From CAYFXE01 sp964347035 (lineage in GTDB: Bacteria; Acidobacteriota; Aminicenantia; Aminicenantales; Aminicenantaceae), in NCBI GenBank assembly GCA_964347035.1, contig CAYFXE010000039.1, positions 1 through 26,951 on the forward strand: a stretch of DNA of 26,951 bases. Direction: 5' to 3'. Both the position numbers and the translations under genes were made by a program. The notes below the pieces were generated by a model. That model did not search any database, was not told the origin of the DNA, and saw nothing but the letters and a program-made list of their open reading frames with translations. Below, one piece after another: positions 1 through 7,506 of this stretch (its first letter is position 1; each line of letters begins with the position of its first letter).

Positions 1-2
1 AT

Positions 3-380
3 GATTGGTCACCCAGAGACATTGTGGCTCATCTGATTGGCTGGAACCGTTACATAATAAAAGGAAGCAAGCAAATAAAAAAGAGAGAACTCCCCTTTTA
101 TGACATTGATCCTGGCGATGATTATAACAAGGTGAATGCTTTGCTCGTCAGTCAATATTCTTCTGAAGACAAGCATGAACTGCTTGATGAGCTTCAAGCC
201 TCGGCTCAAGAGTTGAAACAATTCCTAAAGTCATTGGACTCCAATGAATGGGATCGTGACTACGGTGTTAGGCATAAAGGGGTTACTATAACCATTCAAA
301 ATACTGTCGATGAACTTATAGAGGATTATGATATACATAGAAAGCAAATCGAGGAATGGGCCAAGAGATTAGAAGCCTAA
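3..380 (+). CDS. DinB/ClbS-like four-helix protein, 5' truncated
   Basis: The reading frame is open from the left edge, so the N-terminus is missing. The first visible residues, DWSPRDIVAHLIGWNR, lie upstream of the first possible internal start (GTG at 24) and match the W-x-x-R-D-x-x-A-H-L-x-x-W signature of the DinB/ClbS (DfsB, DUF1706) superfamily. A second conserved histidine lies near the end in DIHRKQIEEW, where the family's final helix contributes a metal or active-site ligand. About 125 residues are present against 160-180 for the family. The ClbS group is known for cyclopropane hydrolase activity that protects against colibactin-type toxins, but most members are uncharacterised. I see no evidence for a specific substrate. 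It is followed by 156 bases with no clear terminator. Confidence 0.72.
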   Translation, partial: DWSPRDIVAHLIGWNRYIIKGSKQIKKRELPFYDIDPGDDYNKVNALLVSQYSSEDKHELLDELQASAQELKQFLKSLDSNEWDRDYGVRHKGVTITIQNTVDELIEDYDIHRKQIEEWAKRLEA

Positions 381-536
381 TAGTTAGCCACGCTCTAAAG
401 AGACCTGTTCCCCCCAATTCACCTCTCATCACAATATTATCCCCGCTCTGATATGAGCAATAAATTTCGGGCATATACGATTTGACTCTATTCCCCTGAA
501 TTTGATATCCTTTGGCCTGCAGGAAGAGGGATAACT

Positions 537-2810
537 GTGACAGTAAAATGTTCCAAGTGTAAATCTGACAATCCTGAGACGGCCAGCTTCTGTGCAGACT
601 GCGGCACGAAGCTCTCCGCACCCAAGGATATCTCTGTTACGGAGACCATAAAAACTCCCAAGGAAGATATGATGACTGAATCCTCCTTTGCCGGAAGATA
701 CCAGATTATTCAGGAACTAGGTAAAGGAGGTATGGGCAGAGTTTATAAAGCCAGAGATACAAAACTCAACCGGACAGTTGCCCTCAAGTTCCTTCCCCAG
801 GAGCTTACACTTGACCAAGAGGCAATAGATCGATTCCAACAAGAAGCCCGAGCAGCCGCAGCTTTGGATCATACGAATATCTGCACCGTGTATGAAGTTG
901 ATGAATTCGAAGGCCAAAACTATATTGCAATGACCTACATCCAGGGTGAAAGTCTCAAAGAAACACTTAAATCTGGCCCGTTGAGCGTAAATGAAGCCTC
1001 GAGCGTTGCCATCCAAATCGCAGAGGGCCTGCAAGAAGCCCACGACAAAGGAATAGTCCATAGGGATATCAAAGCTGGCAACATCATGTTGACAGAAAAG
1101 GGAAAGGCAAAGATCGTCGATTTTGGTATCGCCAAGCTGGCTGGCCAGTCCAAGATCACAAAACCAGGATCAACCTTCGGAACAGTTGCTTATATGTCAC
1201 CGGAGCAGGCACGTGGCGAAGATACAGACAAAAAGACAGATATTTGGTCCTTGGGTGTTTTGTTCTATGAGATGCTCACGGGAGAACTGCCTTTCCAGGG
1301 AGAAAATGAGGCTGCCGTCATCTACAGCATTCTGAACGAAGAACCCAAGGCCATTCAAAAGTACCGGTCTGATGTTCCTGATAATATCACCACCCTTATT
1401 TCTCTCCTCTTACAAAAAGATACCACCCAACGTATCTCCTCGGCTAAGGAATTCGTCAAACAGTTGAAAGCGAAAAGTCCAAGAAAAGCGATCGACGATG
1501 ATAAAAAATCAATCGCTGTCCTCTACTTTGAAAACATGAGCGCTGATAAGGAAAACGAATACTTTTGTGCCGGGATGACAGAGGATCTCATTATCGACCT
1601 CTCCAAGATTCGTCAGCTCAGCGTCATTCCCCGCTCGGATGTTTTGCCTTTCCGCAACAAGGAAGTCAATTCTCGTCAAATTGGGGAGACACTCAGAGTT
1701 CAGTATATCCTGGAAGGAAGTGTTCGAAAGGCGGGAAATAAGATTCGCATTACATCTCAATTAATAGACATAAGAAGCGGGTTTCAAGTGTGGGCCGAGC
1801 GTTACGATCGGTTGACAGAAGATATTTTCGATATTCAGATGGAGGTATCCGAAAAAATTGCAGAAGCGCTGAAAGTCTCTTTGACAGAATCGGAGAAGCA
1901 GTCCCTTGCCCGGAAACCGACCTATGATGTCCGGGCGTATGATTTCTACATGCGCGGCAGTGAATTCCTCCTCCGAAAGGGAAAGAAGAACAATGATGCA
2001 GCTATTCAGATGTTCGAGCATGCTTTATCCATCGATCCCGATTTTTCCCTTGCCTATGTCGGTCTTGCTGAAGCTTATTCTTGGAATTATTCTATTTATA
2101 GCGGTGACCGTTTGTGGTTAGAAAAAATGATGGAAATGAATGAGAAAGCCATCAAGATTGACCCTGATTTAATAGAGGCGCAGTTCGGCGTAGGCATGGT
2201 TCACTTCTTTCAAAAGCGGTATGACGAAGCAAAAAAAAGCTTTGAAGAGGTTATTCGTGCGAAACCTGATATGTATCCGGCCTATTTTTACTTGGGAATA
2301 ACCTCAGAAATAGCCGGAGATTATGACAAGGGCATTGAGTGTTTTGAAACATGTGTCAGTCTTAAACCCTACAGCGAGGAGCCTTGGCACTGGCTTGATA
2401 TGAGTTTTCGAAGACATGGCGACCTGAAGGCTGCTCAGAAGGCTTCCAAAAAAGTAATTAAACTAGGAGAAGGAAAAATCGAGGTGAATCCAGAGGATGT
2501 TACTGCTTTGAGTCGAATGGCTTTGACCTATGCAAATATGGGCGAGAACGAAAAGGCTCTTGACGCCGCAAAAAAAGTCATGGAGATAGACCCCACGGAT
2601 GGCATGGTCCTTTATAATTGCACATGCGTCTACTCCTGTTTAGAGAAAAAGAAAGAAGCCTTCGCCTGCTTAAAAAAAGCTCTCGAGCGTGGATTGATAA
2701 ATATGCTTGAGTGGATTGAAAAAGTGGATCCTTATCTCGAAGCGATTCGTGAAGACCCCCAATTCCAGGAAATTCTTTTAGAATACAGCGCAAAAAAAGG
2801 GAAAGCATAA
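537..2810 (+). CDS. Soluble zinc-ribbon Ser/Thr protein kinase with TolB-like and TPR domains
   Basis: A 757-residue Hanks-type kinase. It starts at GTG 537, six bases after the purine-rich site AGGAAGAGGG. Residues 5-22 form a zinc ribbon (CSKC and CADC). The kinase domain spans about 54-310: glycine loop GKGGMG at 62-67, ATP lysine K84, HRD at 175-177, N182, DFG at 195-197 and SPE at 221-223. All catalytic residues are present, so it should be active. Residues about 324-450 resemble the TolB/FlgO-like domain seen in TPR signalling proteins (starting KSIAVLYFENMS), followed by TPR repeats from about 465 to the end and a typical final DPxFQEIL motif. No membrane helix is visible between kinase and TolB-like domain, unlike the second kinase at 4071, so it is probably cytoplasmic. 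The TPR and TolB-like part likely senses or binds a partner; the target is unknown. The stop codon overlaps the start of the next small gene. Confidence 0.93.
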   Translation: MTVKCSKCKSDNPETASFCADCGTKLSAPKDISVTETIKTPKEDMMTESSFAGRYQIIQELGKGGMGRVYKARDTKLNRTVALKFLPQELTLDQEAIDRFQQEARAAAALDHTNICTVYEVDEFEGQNYIAMTYIQGESLKETLKSGPLSVNEASSVAIQIAEGLQEAHDKGIVHRDIKAGNIMLTEKGKAKIVDFGIAKLAGQSKITKPGSTFGTVAYMSPEQARGEDTDKKTDIWSLGVLFYEMLTGELPFQGENEAAVIYSILNEEPKAIQKYRSDVPDNITTLISLLLQKDTTQRISSAKEFVKQLKAKSPRKAIDDDKKSIAVLYFENMSADKENEYFCAGMTEDLIIDLSKIRQLSVIPRSDVLPFRNKEVNSRQIGETLRVQYILEGSVRKAGNKIRITSQLIDIRSGFQVWAERYDRLTEDIFDIQMEVSEKIAEALKVSLTESEKQSLARKPTYDVRAYDFYMRGSEFLLRKGKKNNDAAIQMFEHALSIDPDFSLAYVGLAEAYSWNYSIYSGDRLWLEKMMEMNEKAIKIDPDLIEAQFGVGMVHFFQKRYDEAKKSFEEVIRAKPDMYPAYFYLGITSEIAGDYDKGIECFETCVSLKPYSEEPWHWLDMSFRRHGDLKAAQKASKKVIKLGEGKIEVNPEDVTALSRMALTYANMGENEKALDAAKKVMEIDPTDGMVLYNCTCVYSCLEKKKEAFACLKKALERGLINMLEWIEKVDPYLEAIREDPQFQEILLEYSAKKGKA

Positions 2811-3042
2811 TGAGAAAAGCGGCTAGTCTATCTTTGTTGTTGTCTTTTTTGTCCAGCTGGGCCTGGCAGATAAAATAAAAATCAAAACAGAAAAAGGTAT
2901 CCCTGTTGTTTATAATCCGAAAAAACCCGATCCTCCACCCGGACTAGAGGGAAAATTGGGCCTGAAAGGGAAGCTTTACACCGCTGGTGAGACAGAAGAA
3001 GGAATCAGTGTCATAAAGCGCTACAATATGATATTTAAATGA
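2810..3042 (+). pseudogene. Small secreted protein, frameshifted in a T run
   Basis: ATG at 2810 overlaps the kinase stop (TAATG). It reads MRKAASLSLLLSF and then goes out of frame. The continuation is in another frame from about 2845 to the TGA at 3040-3042: VQLGLA, then DKIKIKTEKGIPVVYNPKK, PDPPPG and so on to YNMIFK. Adding one T to the run at 2845-2850 joins the two into a single protein of about 77 residues with a clean Sec signal peptide ending in GLA before DKIKIK. That good fit argues for an assembly or read indel, or a very recent mutation. The mature part is charged, carries a proline-rich turn and is unrecognised. It may be the N-terminal stub of a longer secreted protein, possibly a beta-propeller type, but this is a guess. 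It ends 7 bases from the convergent HTH gene. Confidence 0.6.
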
Positions 3043-3049
3043 AGAGGCT

Positions 3050-3277
3050 TTAACGAGAACCTTGCTCTTCAGTATCCAAATAAAAGACTTCTTCTAACGG
3101 CACTCCGAACACCCGGGCGATTTTTAGGGCAAGAACTGTAGACGGCACCCATCGTCCCCGCTCCACAAAATTAATTGTGGTGCGGGTCACGCCGACTAAT
3201 TCAGCCAATTGTTCCTGGGTAATATCTTTTTTTGCTCGGTGCACTTTTATGTTATTTTTCAGGATATTTTCACCCAT
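3050..3277 (-). CDS. XRE/Cro-family HTH regulator
   Basis: A 75-residue protein that is almost entirely one XRE helix-turn-helix. ITQEQLAELVGVTRTTINFVE at about 19-39 holds the two DNA-contacting helices, followed by the usual P-S-x-x-x-A-L-K-I-A-R-V-F core and the tail VPLEEVFYLDTEE. Small regulators of this type commonly sit beside a membrane protein and repress their own operon. Its ATG at 3277 lies inside the 3' end of the membrane gene (8-base overlap), so the two are translated together. No extra sensory domain is present; any signal must come from the partner or from DNA-binding competition. Confidence 0.9.
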   Translation of the reverse strand: MGENILKNNIKVHRAKKDITQEQLAELVGVTRTTINFVERGRWVPSTVLALKIARVFGVPLEEVFYLDTEEQGSR

Positions 3278-3761
3278 CTTGAGCCTCTCTGTTGTAATAG
3301 AGAAAGGCTCCGACTAAGGATATGACAGAGCCAAACAGAATCAACCAAGGTCCATGGGGAAAGGAAATTCTCAGGGCCAAAAGGTCAGGTGTTAAAAACA
3401 TGTCCCACAATTTCCAGAAAATTGTAATACCAATGATAGTGAAGAAAGCAAAGCGATAGGCCTTTAACCAGTTTAATTTAATCCTCTCATCATTGACCGC
3501 AGCCAGCAAGGAGGGATCTTTTCTTAATTTCTTCTTATACAACAAGTACCTGATTATAAAGATAAGTAATGTGAGAATCCACAGAATGAGGGCTCCTTCA
3601 AAAAAGCGGAGAGTCTTTGACCATCGCAATCTGGCGTTTAAATGGATGATAGAGTAGATAGTGGGATACATAAGCAGGGCGAATGCGATGACAGAACCTA
3701 TTAAAACACCTAATAAGATATTCCTCCGCATCCTGTTCATCTTTTCTATTTGGCTCGCCAT
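3270..3761 (-). CDS. Four-helix membrane protein paired with HTH regulator
   Basis: Start set at ATG 3761 (MASQIEKMNRMRRN), which has a good site, AAAGGAAG, a few bases upstream. The longer frame back to 3842 is rejected because it would begin inside the promoter. The 163-residue product has four predicted membrane segments: LLGVLIGSVIAFALLMY, GALILWILTLLIFIIRY, FAFFTIIGITIFWKLW and LILFGSVISLVGAFLYY. A cytoplasmic loop between helices 2 and 3 holds NDERIKLNWLKAYRFAF. Membrane proteins with this D-E-R-x-K-x-x-W-x-K-A loop are often encoded with a small XRE regulator. The biochemical function is unknown. Confidence 0.82.
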   Translation of the reverse strand: MASQIEKMNRMRRNILLGVLIGSVIAFALLMYPTIYSIIHLNARLRWSKTLRFFEGALILWILTLLIFIIRYLLYKKKLRKDPSLLAAVNDERIKLNWLKAYRFAFFTIIGITIFWKLWDMFLTPDLLALRISFPHGPWLILFGSVISLVGAFLYYNREAQDG

Positions 3762-3813
3762 CTTAACTTCCTTTAGACTAAAAATTTTAATAAAAGTTAA
3801 TAAAACTAAACAT

Positions 3814-3842
3814 AATATATAGTAAACGTAACTATTTGTCAA
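3814..3842 (-). promoter_or_regulatory. Sigma-70-type promoter for membrane/HTH operon
   Basis: On the minus strand TTGACA (3842-3837), a 17-base spacer and TATATT (3819-3814) form a near-consensus promoter in very AT-rich DNA. The expected transcript starts near 3807, leaving a 45-base leader before ATG 3761. This fixes the start of the membrane gene. Confidence 0.75.
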
Positions 3843-3928
3843 TAAATATTAACAATATTTTAAATTCATCTGAATACAGTTAATTAAACAAAGTTAATGA
3901 CTCAGGTGTATTGGTCGAACAGTATTTC

Positions 3929-3940
3929 CGAACGCGTTCG
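3929..3940. promoter_or_regulatory. 12-bp perfect palindrome CGAACGCGTTCG
   Basis: A perfect palindrome between the divergent promoters of the membrane/HTH operon and the second kinase. It is GC-rich inside AT-rich DNA and the half-site CGAAC also occurs 13 bases upstream. It could be an operator for the HTH regulator, but only one full copy is seen and the position may be chance. Confidence 0.25.
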
Positions 3941-4014
3941 TCTCTTTGGCGCTTTTAGAGTTGTATTTGCTGCTGCCCATAATTGATCTTTTAAAGACCA
4001 TTCAAAATTAGAAA

Positions 4015-4043
4015 TTGACTATACCTTTTATCATTGTTATGCT
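4015..4043 (+). promoter_or_regulatory. Sigma-70-type promoter for second kinase
   Basis: TTGACT (4015-4020), a 17-base spacer and TATGCT (4038-4043). Transcription would start near 4050, just ahead of the ribosome site AAGAAAGGG and ATG 4071. Confidence 0.6.
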
Positions 4044-4070
4044 TTTGGCAACTTAAAGAAAGGGTTGACA

Positions 4071-5948
4071 ATGGAGGAAAAGTGCCCTAAGTGTCATTAC
4101 GATAATCCCTCAGATTCCAAATTTTGCAAAGAGTGTGGAACTCAGCTAGTCGCTTCTGAAGAAAGCCCTTCTCCACCCACCGAGACCCTAGAAACTGCCG
4201 TTGAAGAACTCACCACAGGTGCCACCTTTGCCGGCCGGTACAGGATCATCGAAGAGCTTGGACGAGGAGGGATGGGGAAGGTCTATAGGGCTGTCGATAA
4301 TAAGCTGAGCGAAGAGGTCGCTCTCAAGCTCATCAAACCAGAGGTGGTTTCGGATAGGGATGCCCTGGGGCGATTCAGCAATGAACTGAAACTGGCCCGC
4401 AAGATTGCGCACAAGAATGTCGGCCGGATGTATGAACTGATGGAAGAAGAGGGCACTCATTATATCACGATGGAGTACGTGCCCGGGCAGGACCTGAAGG
4501 GATTGATCAGACAGTCGGGTCAGTTGGCCGTGGGGACGACAATAAATATAGCCAAGCAGATTTGTAATGGTCTGGTCGAAGCCCATAAGCTGGGAGTCGT
4601 CCACCGGGACCTAAAGCCGAGCAACATCATGATCGATAAAGACGGGAATGCCCGGATCATGGACTTCGGGATCGCCCGCTTATTAAAAGCCAAAGGAATA
4701 ACAGGGGCAGGAGTCATAATCGGCACGCCCGAGTATATGTCGCCGGAACAGGCAGAAGCAAAAGACACAGACGGCCGATCGGATGTTTACTCGCTGGGAG
4801 TGATCCTTTATGAGATGGCCACCGGGCGGCTGCCGTTTGAGGGGGAGACACCGCTGAGTATCGCCATGAAGCATAAGGCTGAGACACCCGAGGAACCGAA
4901 AAATTTGAACACCCAGATTCCTGTGGGTTTAAATCAAATCATCCTCAAGTGTCTGGAAAAAGAAAAACAGGACAGGTATCAGTCGGCTGAACAAGTTCTG
5001 GATGAACTGAATAACGTAGAGAAGGGCATCCCGACTGTCCAGCGAGAGGTTTCGGAGAAAAAGCCCCTCACTTCCAAGGAAATAGCCATCAAATTCACCT
5101 TGAAGAAGCTTTACATCCCTGCTGCCGTTATTTTAGCTATGGCCGTGGCTGCTTTTTTTGTTTTCAGGAAGCCTGGTCTCAATGTCGACTCGAAGCGCAT
5201 CGCGGTGACTGCCTTCGACAATCAGACGGGTGATGATTCATTGGATTCCATAGGCAGTATCGCAGCGGACTGGATTACCCAGGGGATTTCCCAAATCGAG
5301 AATGTAGAAGTTGTGCCCACGATGAGAGTCCTGCAGTCAACGCAGCAGTTAAAATCAGAGAAGGAAGACGATCAGGGTTTATTTCCTGTCCGAGCCTTGG
5401 CCAGGAAAACAGGTGCGGGTACTGTGGTTTCGGGAGCCTACCAGGTGGTAGATGAGACCTTGAGGTTTCAGGTCCAGATTGTCGACGCTCAGCACGGAAA
5501 TCTCCTCTCCGCCCCGCCGCCTGTCAGCGGTTCCTCCGAGGATAAAATGGAAGTCATCAGGATACTGCGGGAGAGAGTCGTCGGTGCCTTGGCGGCTCAT
5601 TTTGATACGCCTTGGGGAAGGAACCAATATGAAAAGCCCCCTCTCTTCGAAGCATACAGAGAATTTCTGCTGGGGATCGATCTTTTCGGGAGAGACTATT
5701 CTCAGTCATTAAACCACTTCGCCCGGGCCGTGGAGCTCGACCCAGAGTTTTTACCCCCAAAAATATGGATTGCTCAAGCATACTGGAATCAAGGAAAGCT
5801 TACCGAAGCAGAATCAATCGTCAATGCTCTCAATCAAAACCGGGAGCAGCTTTCTCCTTATTGGCGCCATATTCTTGATTGGCAAAGGGCCAATCTCAAG
5901 GAAATCATGAGAATGCACTGCATCACATCCGGCAGGCTGCAAAACTAG
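4071..5948 (+). CDS. Membrane-anchored zinc-ribbon Ser/Thr kinase, 5' part (frameshifted)
   Basis: Start chosen at ATG 4071, six bases after AGAAAGGG; a TTG six bases earlier has no spacing to that site. Residues 5-22 form a zinc ribbon (CPKC and CKEC). The kinase domain spans about 56-315: GRGGMG at 64-69, K86, HRD at 178-180, DFG at 198-200 and SPEQ after the activation loop, all intact. A single membrane helix lies at about 347-365 (YIPAAVILAMAVAAFFVF). Outside it come a TolB-like domain (KRIAVTAFDNQTGDD onward) and TPR repeats. The frame is lost near 5900 and hits a stop at 5948 after nonsense residues; the true protein continues in the frame of 5879-6808. It closely parallels the kinase at 537 but carries a membrane anchor, so it likely couples an extracytoplasmic TPR sensor to cytoplasmic phosphorylation. 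Substrates are unknown. Confidence 0.9.
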   Translation: MEEKCPKCHYDNPSDSKFCKECGTQLVASEESPSPPTETLETAVEELTTGATFAGRYRIIEELGRGGMGKVYRAVDNKLSEEVALKLIKPEVVSDRDALGRFSNELKLARKIAHKNVGRMYELMEEEGTHYITMEYVPGQDLKGLIRQSGQLAVGTTINIAKQICNGLVEAHKLGVVHRDLKPSNIMIDKDGNARIMDFGIARLLKAKGITGAGVIIGTPEYMSPEQAEAKDTDGRSDVYSLGVILYEMATGRLPFEGETPLSIAMKHKAETPEEPKNLNTQIPVGLNQIILKCLEKEKQDRYQSAEQVLDELNNVEKGIPTVQREVSEKKPLTSKEIAIKFTLKKLYIPAAVILAMAVAAFFVFRKPGLNVDSKRIAVTAFDNQTGDDSLDSIGSIAADWITQGISQIENVEVVPTMRVLQSTQQLKSEKEDDQGLFPVRALARKTGAGTVVSGAYQVVDETLRFQVQIVDAQHGNLLSAPPPVSGSSEDKMEVIRILRERVVGALAAHFDTPWGRNQYEKPPLFEAYREFLLGIDLFGRDYSQSLNHFARAVELDPEFLPPKIWIAQAYWNQGKLTEAESIVNALNQNREQLSPYWRHILDWQRANLKEIMRMHCITSGRLQN

Positions 5949-6808
5949 TCCCCGATAACATCGTGCTTATTTTTCTTATCGAACAAAATGCCGTCAATGT
6001 GAATCGTCCTCGGGAAGCCGTGGAAGCCTGTCAGGATGTCGATATAGAGCCTTGGGGGGAATTCTTCAGCTCTAGATGGGGCAGGGGTTGGTTTAGTTTT
6101 CTTGCCGAGGCTTATCATATGCTGGGGGATTATAAGCAGGAATTAAGAGAAGTGCGTCGTGCTCAAGAGCATTACCCGGACGAGATGTATTTGGATGAAG
6201 CACGGGCCTTAGCCGCTGTGGGGAGGATAGACAAAGTCAAAGAAGTCATCGAAAAGAGCCTGGCTGTAACATTTCGACCAGGACTCCATGGAAACGTCTT
6301 GCTCGAGGCTGTCCGGGAGCTGCGTGCGCATGGTCATCATGAGGCCTGCAAAGAAATAGCTGATGAGGCTGTCGAATGGCATAAAACGAGATTATCTGAG
6401 CGAAAAGCAACCCAGAGACTTCGAGTAAGACTGGCAAATGCTCTGTATTTGGCCGAGCGCTGGGATGAAACTCTGCCCTTAGTAGAGGAATTGGCCGCAG
6501 AGTTCCCTGATAATATAGATTATAAGGGATTTTTAGGAGCCCTCGCAGCAAGAAGAGGGGACCGTGAAGCAGCCTTGAGAATATCCGATGAATTAAAAAA
6601 CATCGACCGTCCTTATTTACTCGGCATCCATACCTATTGGCGGGCGAATATTGCAGCGATCCTAGGCCAGAAGGAACAGGCTGTTACGCTCCTCACGAGG
6701 GCTTTAGCCCAGGGCCGAGCGTATGGGTCGTATCTTTTGAATAACATGAATTTCGAACCACTCCGTGACTACAAACCCTTCCAAGAACTCCTCCGCCCAA
6801 AGGGGTAG
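5879..6808 (+). CDS. C-terminal TPR part of the second kinase (after frameshift)
   Basis: This frame continues the kinase at 4071. The first few codons are out-of-frame overlap; genuine sequence begins at about 5902 with GNHENALHHIRQAA, a typical TPR helix that follows directly on LDWQRANLK in the other frame. About 300 residues of TPR-like helical repeats follow (for example LLVEELAAEFPDN-like and EAALRISDELKNID-like units), ending with the family's usual closing motif YKPFQELLRPKG. Restoring one G at the GG pair 5900-5901 joins the halves into a protein of about 912 residues. There is no ribosome site or credible start codon for independent translation. I regard it as the same gene, split by an indel. 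Confidence 0.85.
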   Translation: MAKGQSQGNHENALHHIRQAAKLVPDNIVLIFLIEQNAVNVNRPREAVEACQDVDIEPWGEFFSSRWGRGWFSFLAEAYHMLGDYKQELREVRRAQEHYPDEMYLDEARALAAVGRIDKVKEVIEKSLAVTFRPGLHGNVLLEAVRELRAHGHHEACKEIADEAVEWHKTRLSERKATQRLRVRLANALYLAERWDETLPLVEELAAEFPDNIDYKGFLGALAARRGDREAALRISDELKNIDRPYLLGIHTYWRANIAAILGQKEQAVTLLTRALAQGRAYGSYLLNNMNFEPLRDYKPFQELLRPKG

Positions 6809-6830
6809 GGCAAAGAGATATCCCCTTTTT
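6799..6830 (+). terminator. Possible weak terminator after second kinase
   Basis: AAAGGGG (6799-6805) can pair with CCCCTTT (6822-6828), ending in TTTTT. It overlaps the stop codon and has a 16-base loop, so it is only a moderate candidate. Confidence 0.35.
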
Positions 6831-6860
6831 CACTCGTCAAGGATGAATTTTATTGTATTG

Positions 6861-7022
6861 GGTTCCCGCTTTCGCGGGAATGCCAGAGAGAGGCTGGATC
6901 CCTGCTGCCCACTGAAACCTGCACCCGCGCAGGCAGGTTTGGGCACAGGCTCCGCAGGGAAAGGCTGGATTCCAGCCGAAGCCTGACCTTCCGGAGGCAG
7001 GGGCTGGAATGACGGGGAGAAC
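6861..7022. repeat. GC-rich intergenic hairpin repeat element
   Basis: A run of hairpins in otherwise AT-rich spacer DNA. TTCCCGC/GCGGGAA (6863-6880, four-base loop) is followed by AAACCTGC/GCAGGTTT (6915-6940), then the near-perfect palindrome GGCTGGATTCCAGCC at about 6963-6978, then an imperfect CCTG...CAGG hairpin and GGGGCTGGAATGACGGGGAG. The motif pair TTCCCGC...GCGGGAATG and CTGGATTCC resembles the widespread REP/dRS3-like intergenic repeats found in many bacterial genomes. A multi-copy nature cannot be shown from one window. Confidence 0.6.
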
Positions 7023-7086
7023 GACGAGATGACGGAAAGGGAGAAAAATAGAACCGTCTCCGTTTCTTATTCCTGTTTTTTGTTTT

Positions 7087-7099
7087 GACAAAAAGTGTC
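7087..7099. promoter_or_regulatory. GACA-N5-TGTC palindrome (site 1)
   Basis: GACAAAAAGTGTC, inside the longer inverted repeat TTGACA/TGTCAA. It has the same 13-base layout as 7266-7278 and 14389-14401 and, like the latter, is followed by AATAAA. Candidate PilR-type enhancer, 420 bases upstream of pilB. Confidence 0.4.
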
Positions 7100-7101
7100 A
7101 A

Positions 7102-7506
7102 TAAAAGACTTCATACAGATCCTTATAGTGGGGAGCAGCCCGAATAATAAGGCCTTTCTGTGGGTCAGGATTATCCTGGCTCATTAAAGTCTACACCCCT
7201 AAAATCGTGGGTCTCCAGTAATTCCCCTCATCGGCAGCGATGAATTCCCTGCTCGCTTAAGGTGAGACAAATTTTGTCAAAATCACCTAATAAATCCCCC
7301 CTCGTGGTGATTGACGCTTTGAGAGCATCTCTGCGACCATGAAAGCCGTCTTGAAGGAAAAGGAATACATGCAACCAGGAAAATTGTTCGGAGACAGAGA
7401 AGATTTCGACGAAGAGACCGTCTTCTCCCTATGAACAGGTGAATAACGACATGTCCTTTTATTTCGCTTTCGTGATGAATCAAAAGATATCGAATAAGGT
7501 ACGCTG
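7102..7506. other. Gene-free leader upstream of pilB
   Basis: No convincing gene, RNA or terminator is seen here apart from the palindrome at 7266-7278. A 31-codon frame at 7339-7434 lacks a ribosome site. I found no GG-N10-GC sigma-54 core and no clear sigma-70 promoter for pilB, so the promoter of the pil operon is unlocated. Confidence 0.5.
7266..7278. promoter_or_regulatory. GACA-N5-TGTC palindrome (site 2)
   Basis: GACAAATTTTGTC with six-base arms, framed by GGTGA upstream and TCACC downstream. It lies 229 bases before pilB. Same layout as the pair upstream of pilA, so the same regulator may bind. Confidence 0.45.

Noticed and set aside
482..509. TTGACT with GATATC as a promoter for the first kinase
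   Set aside because: The -10 matches only three of six bases; too weak to annotate.
7339..7434. 31-codon frame upstream of pilB (MKAVLKEKEYMQPG...)
   Set aside because: No ribosome site and no recognisable product; likely chance.
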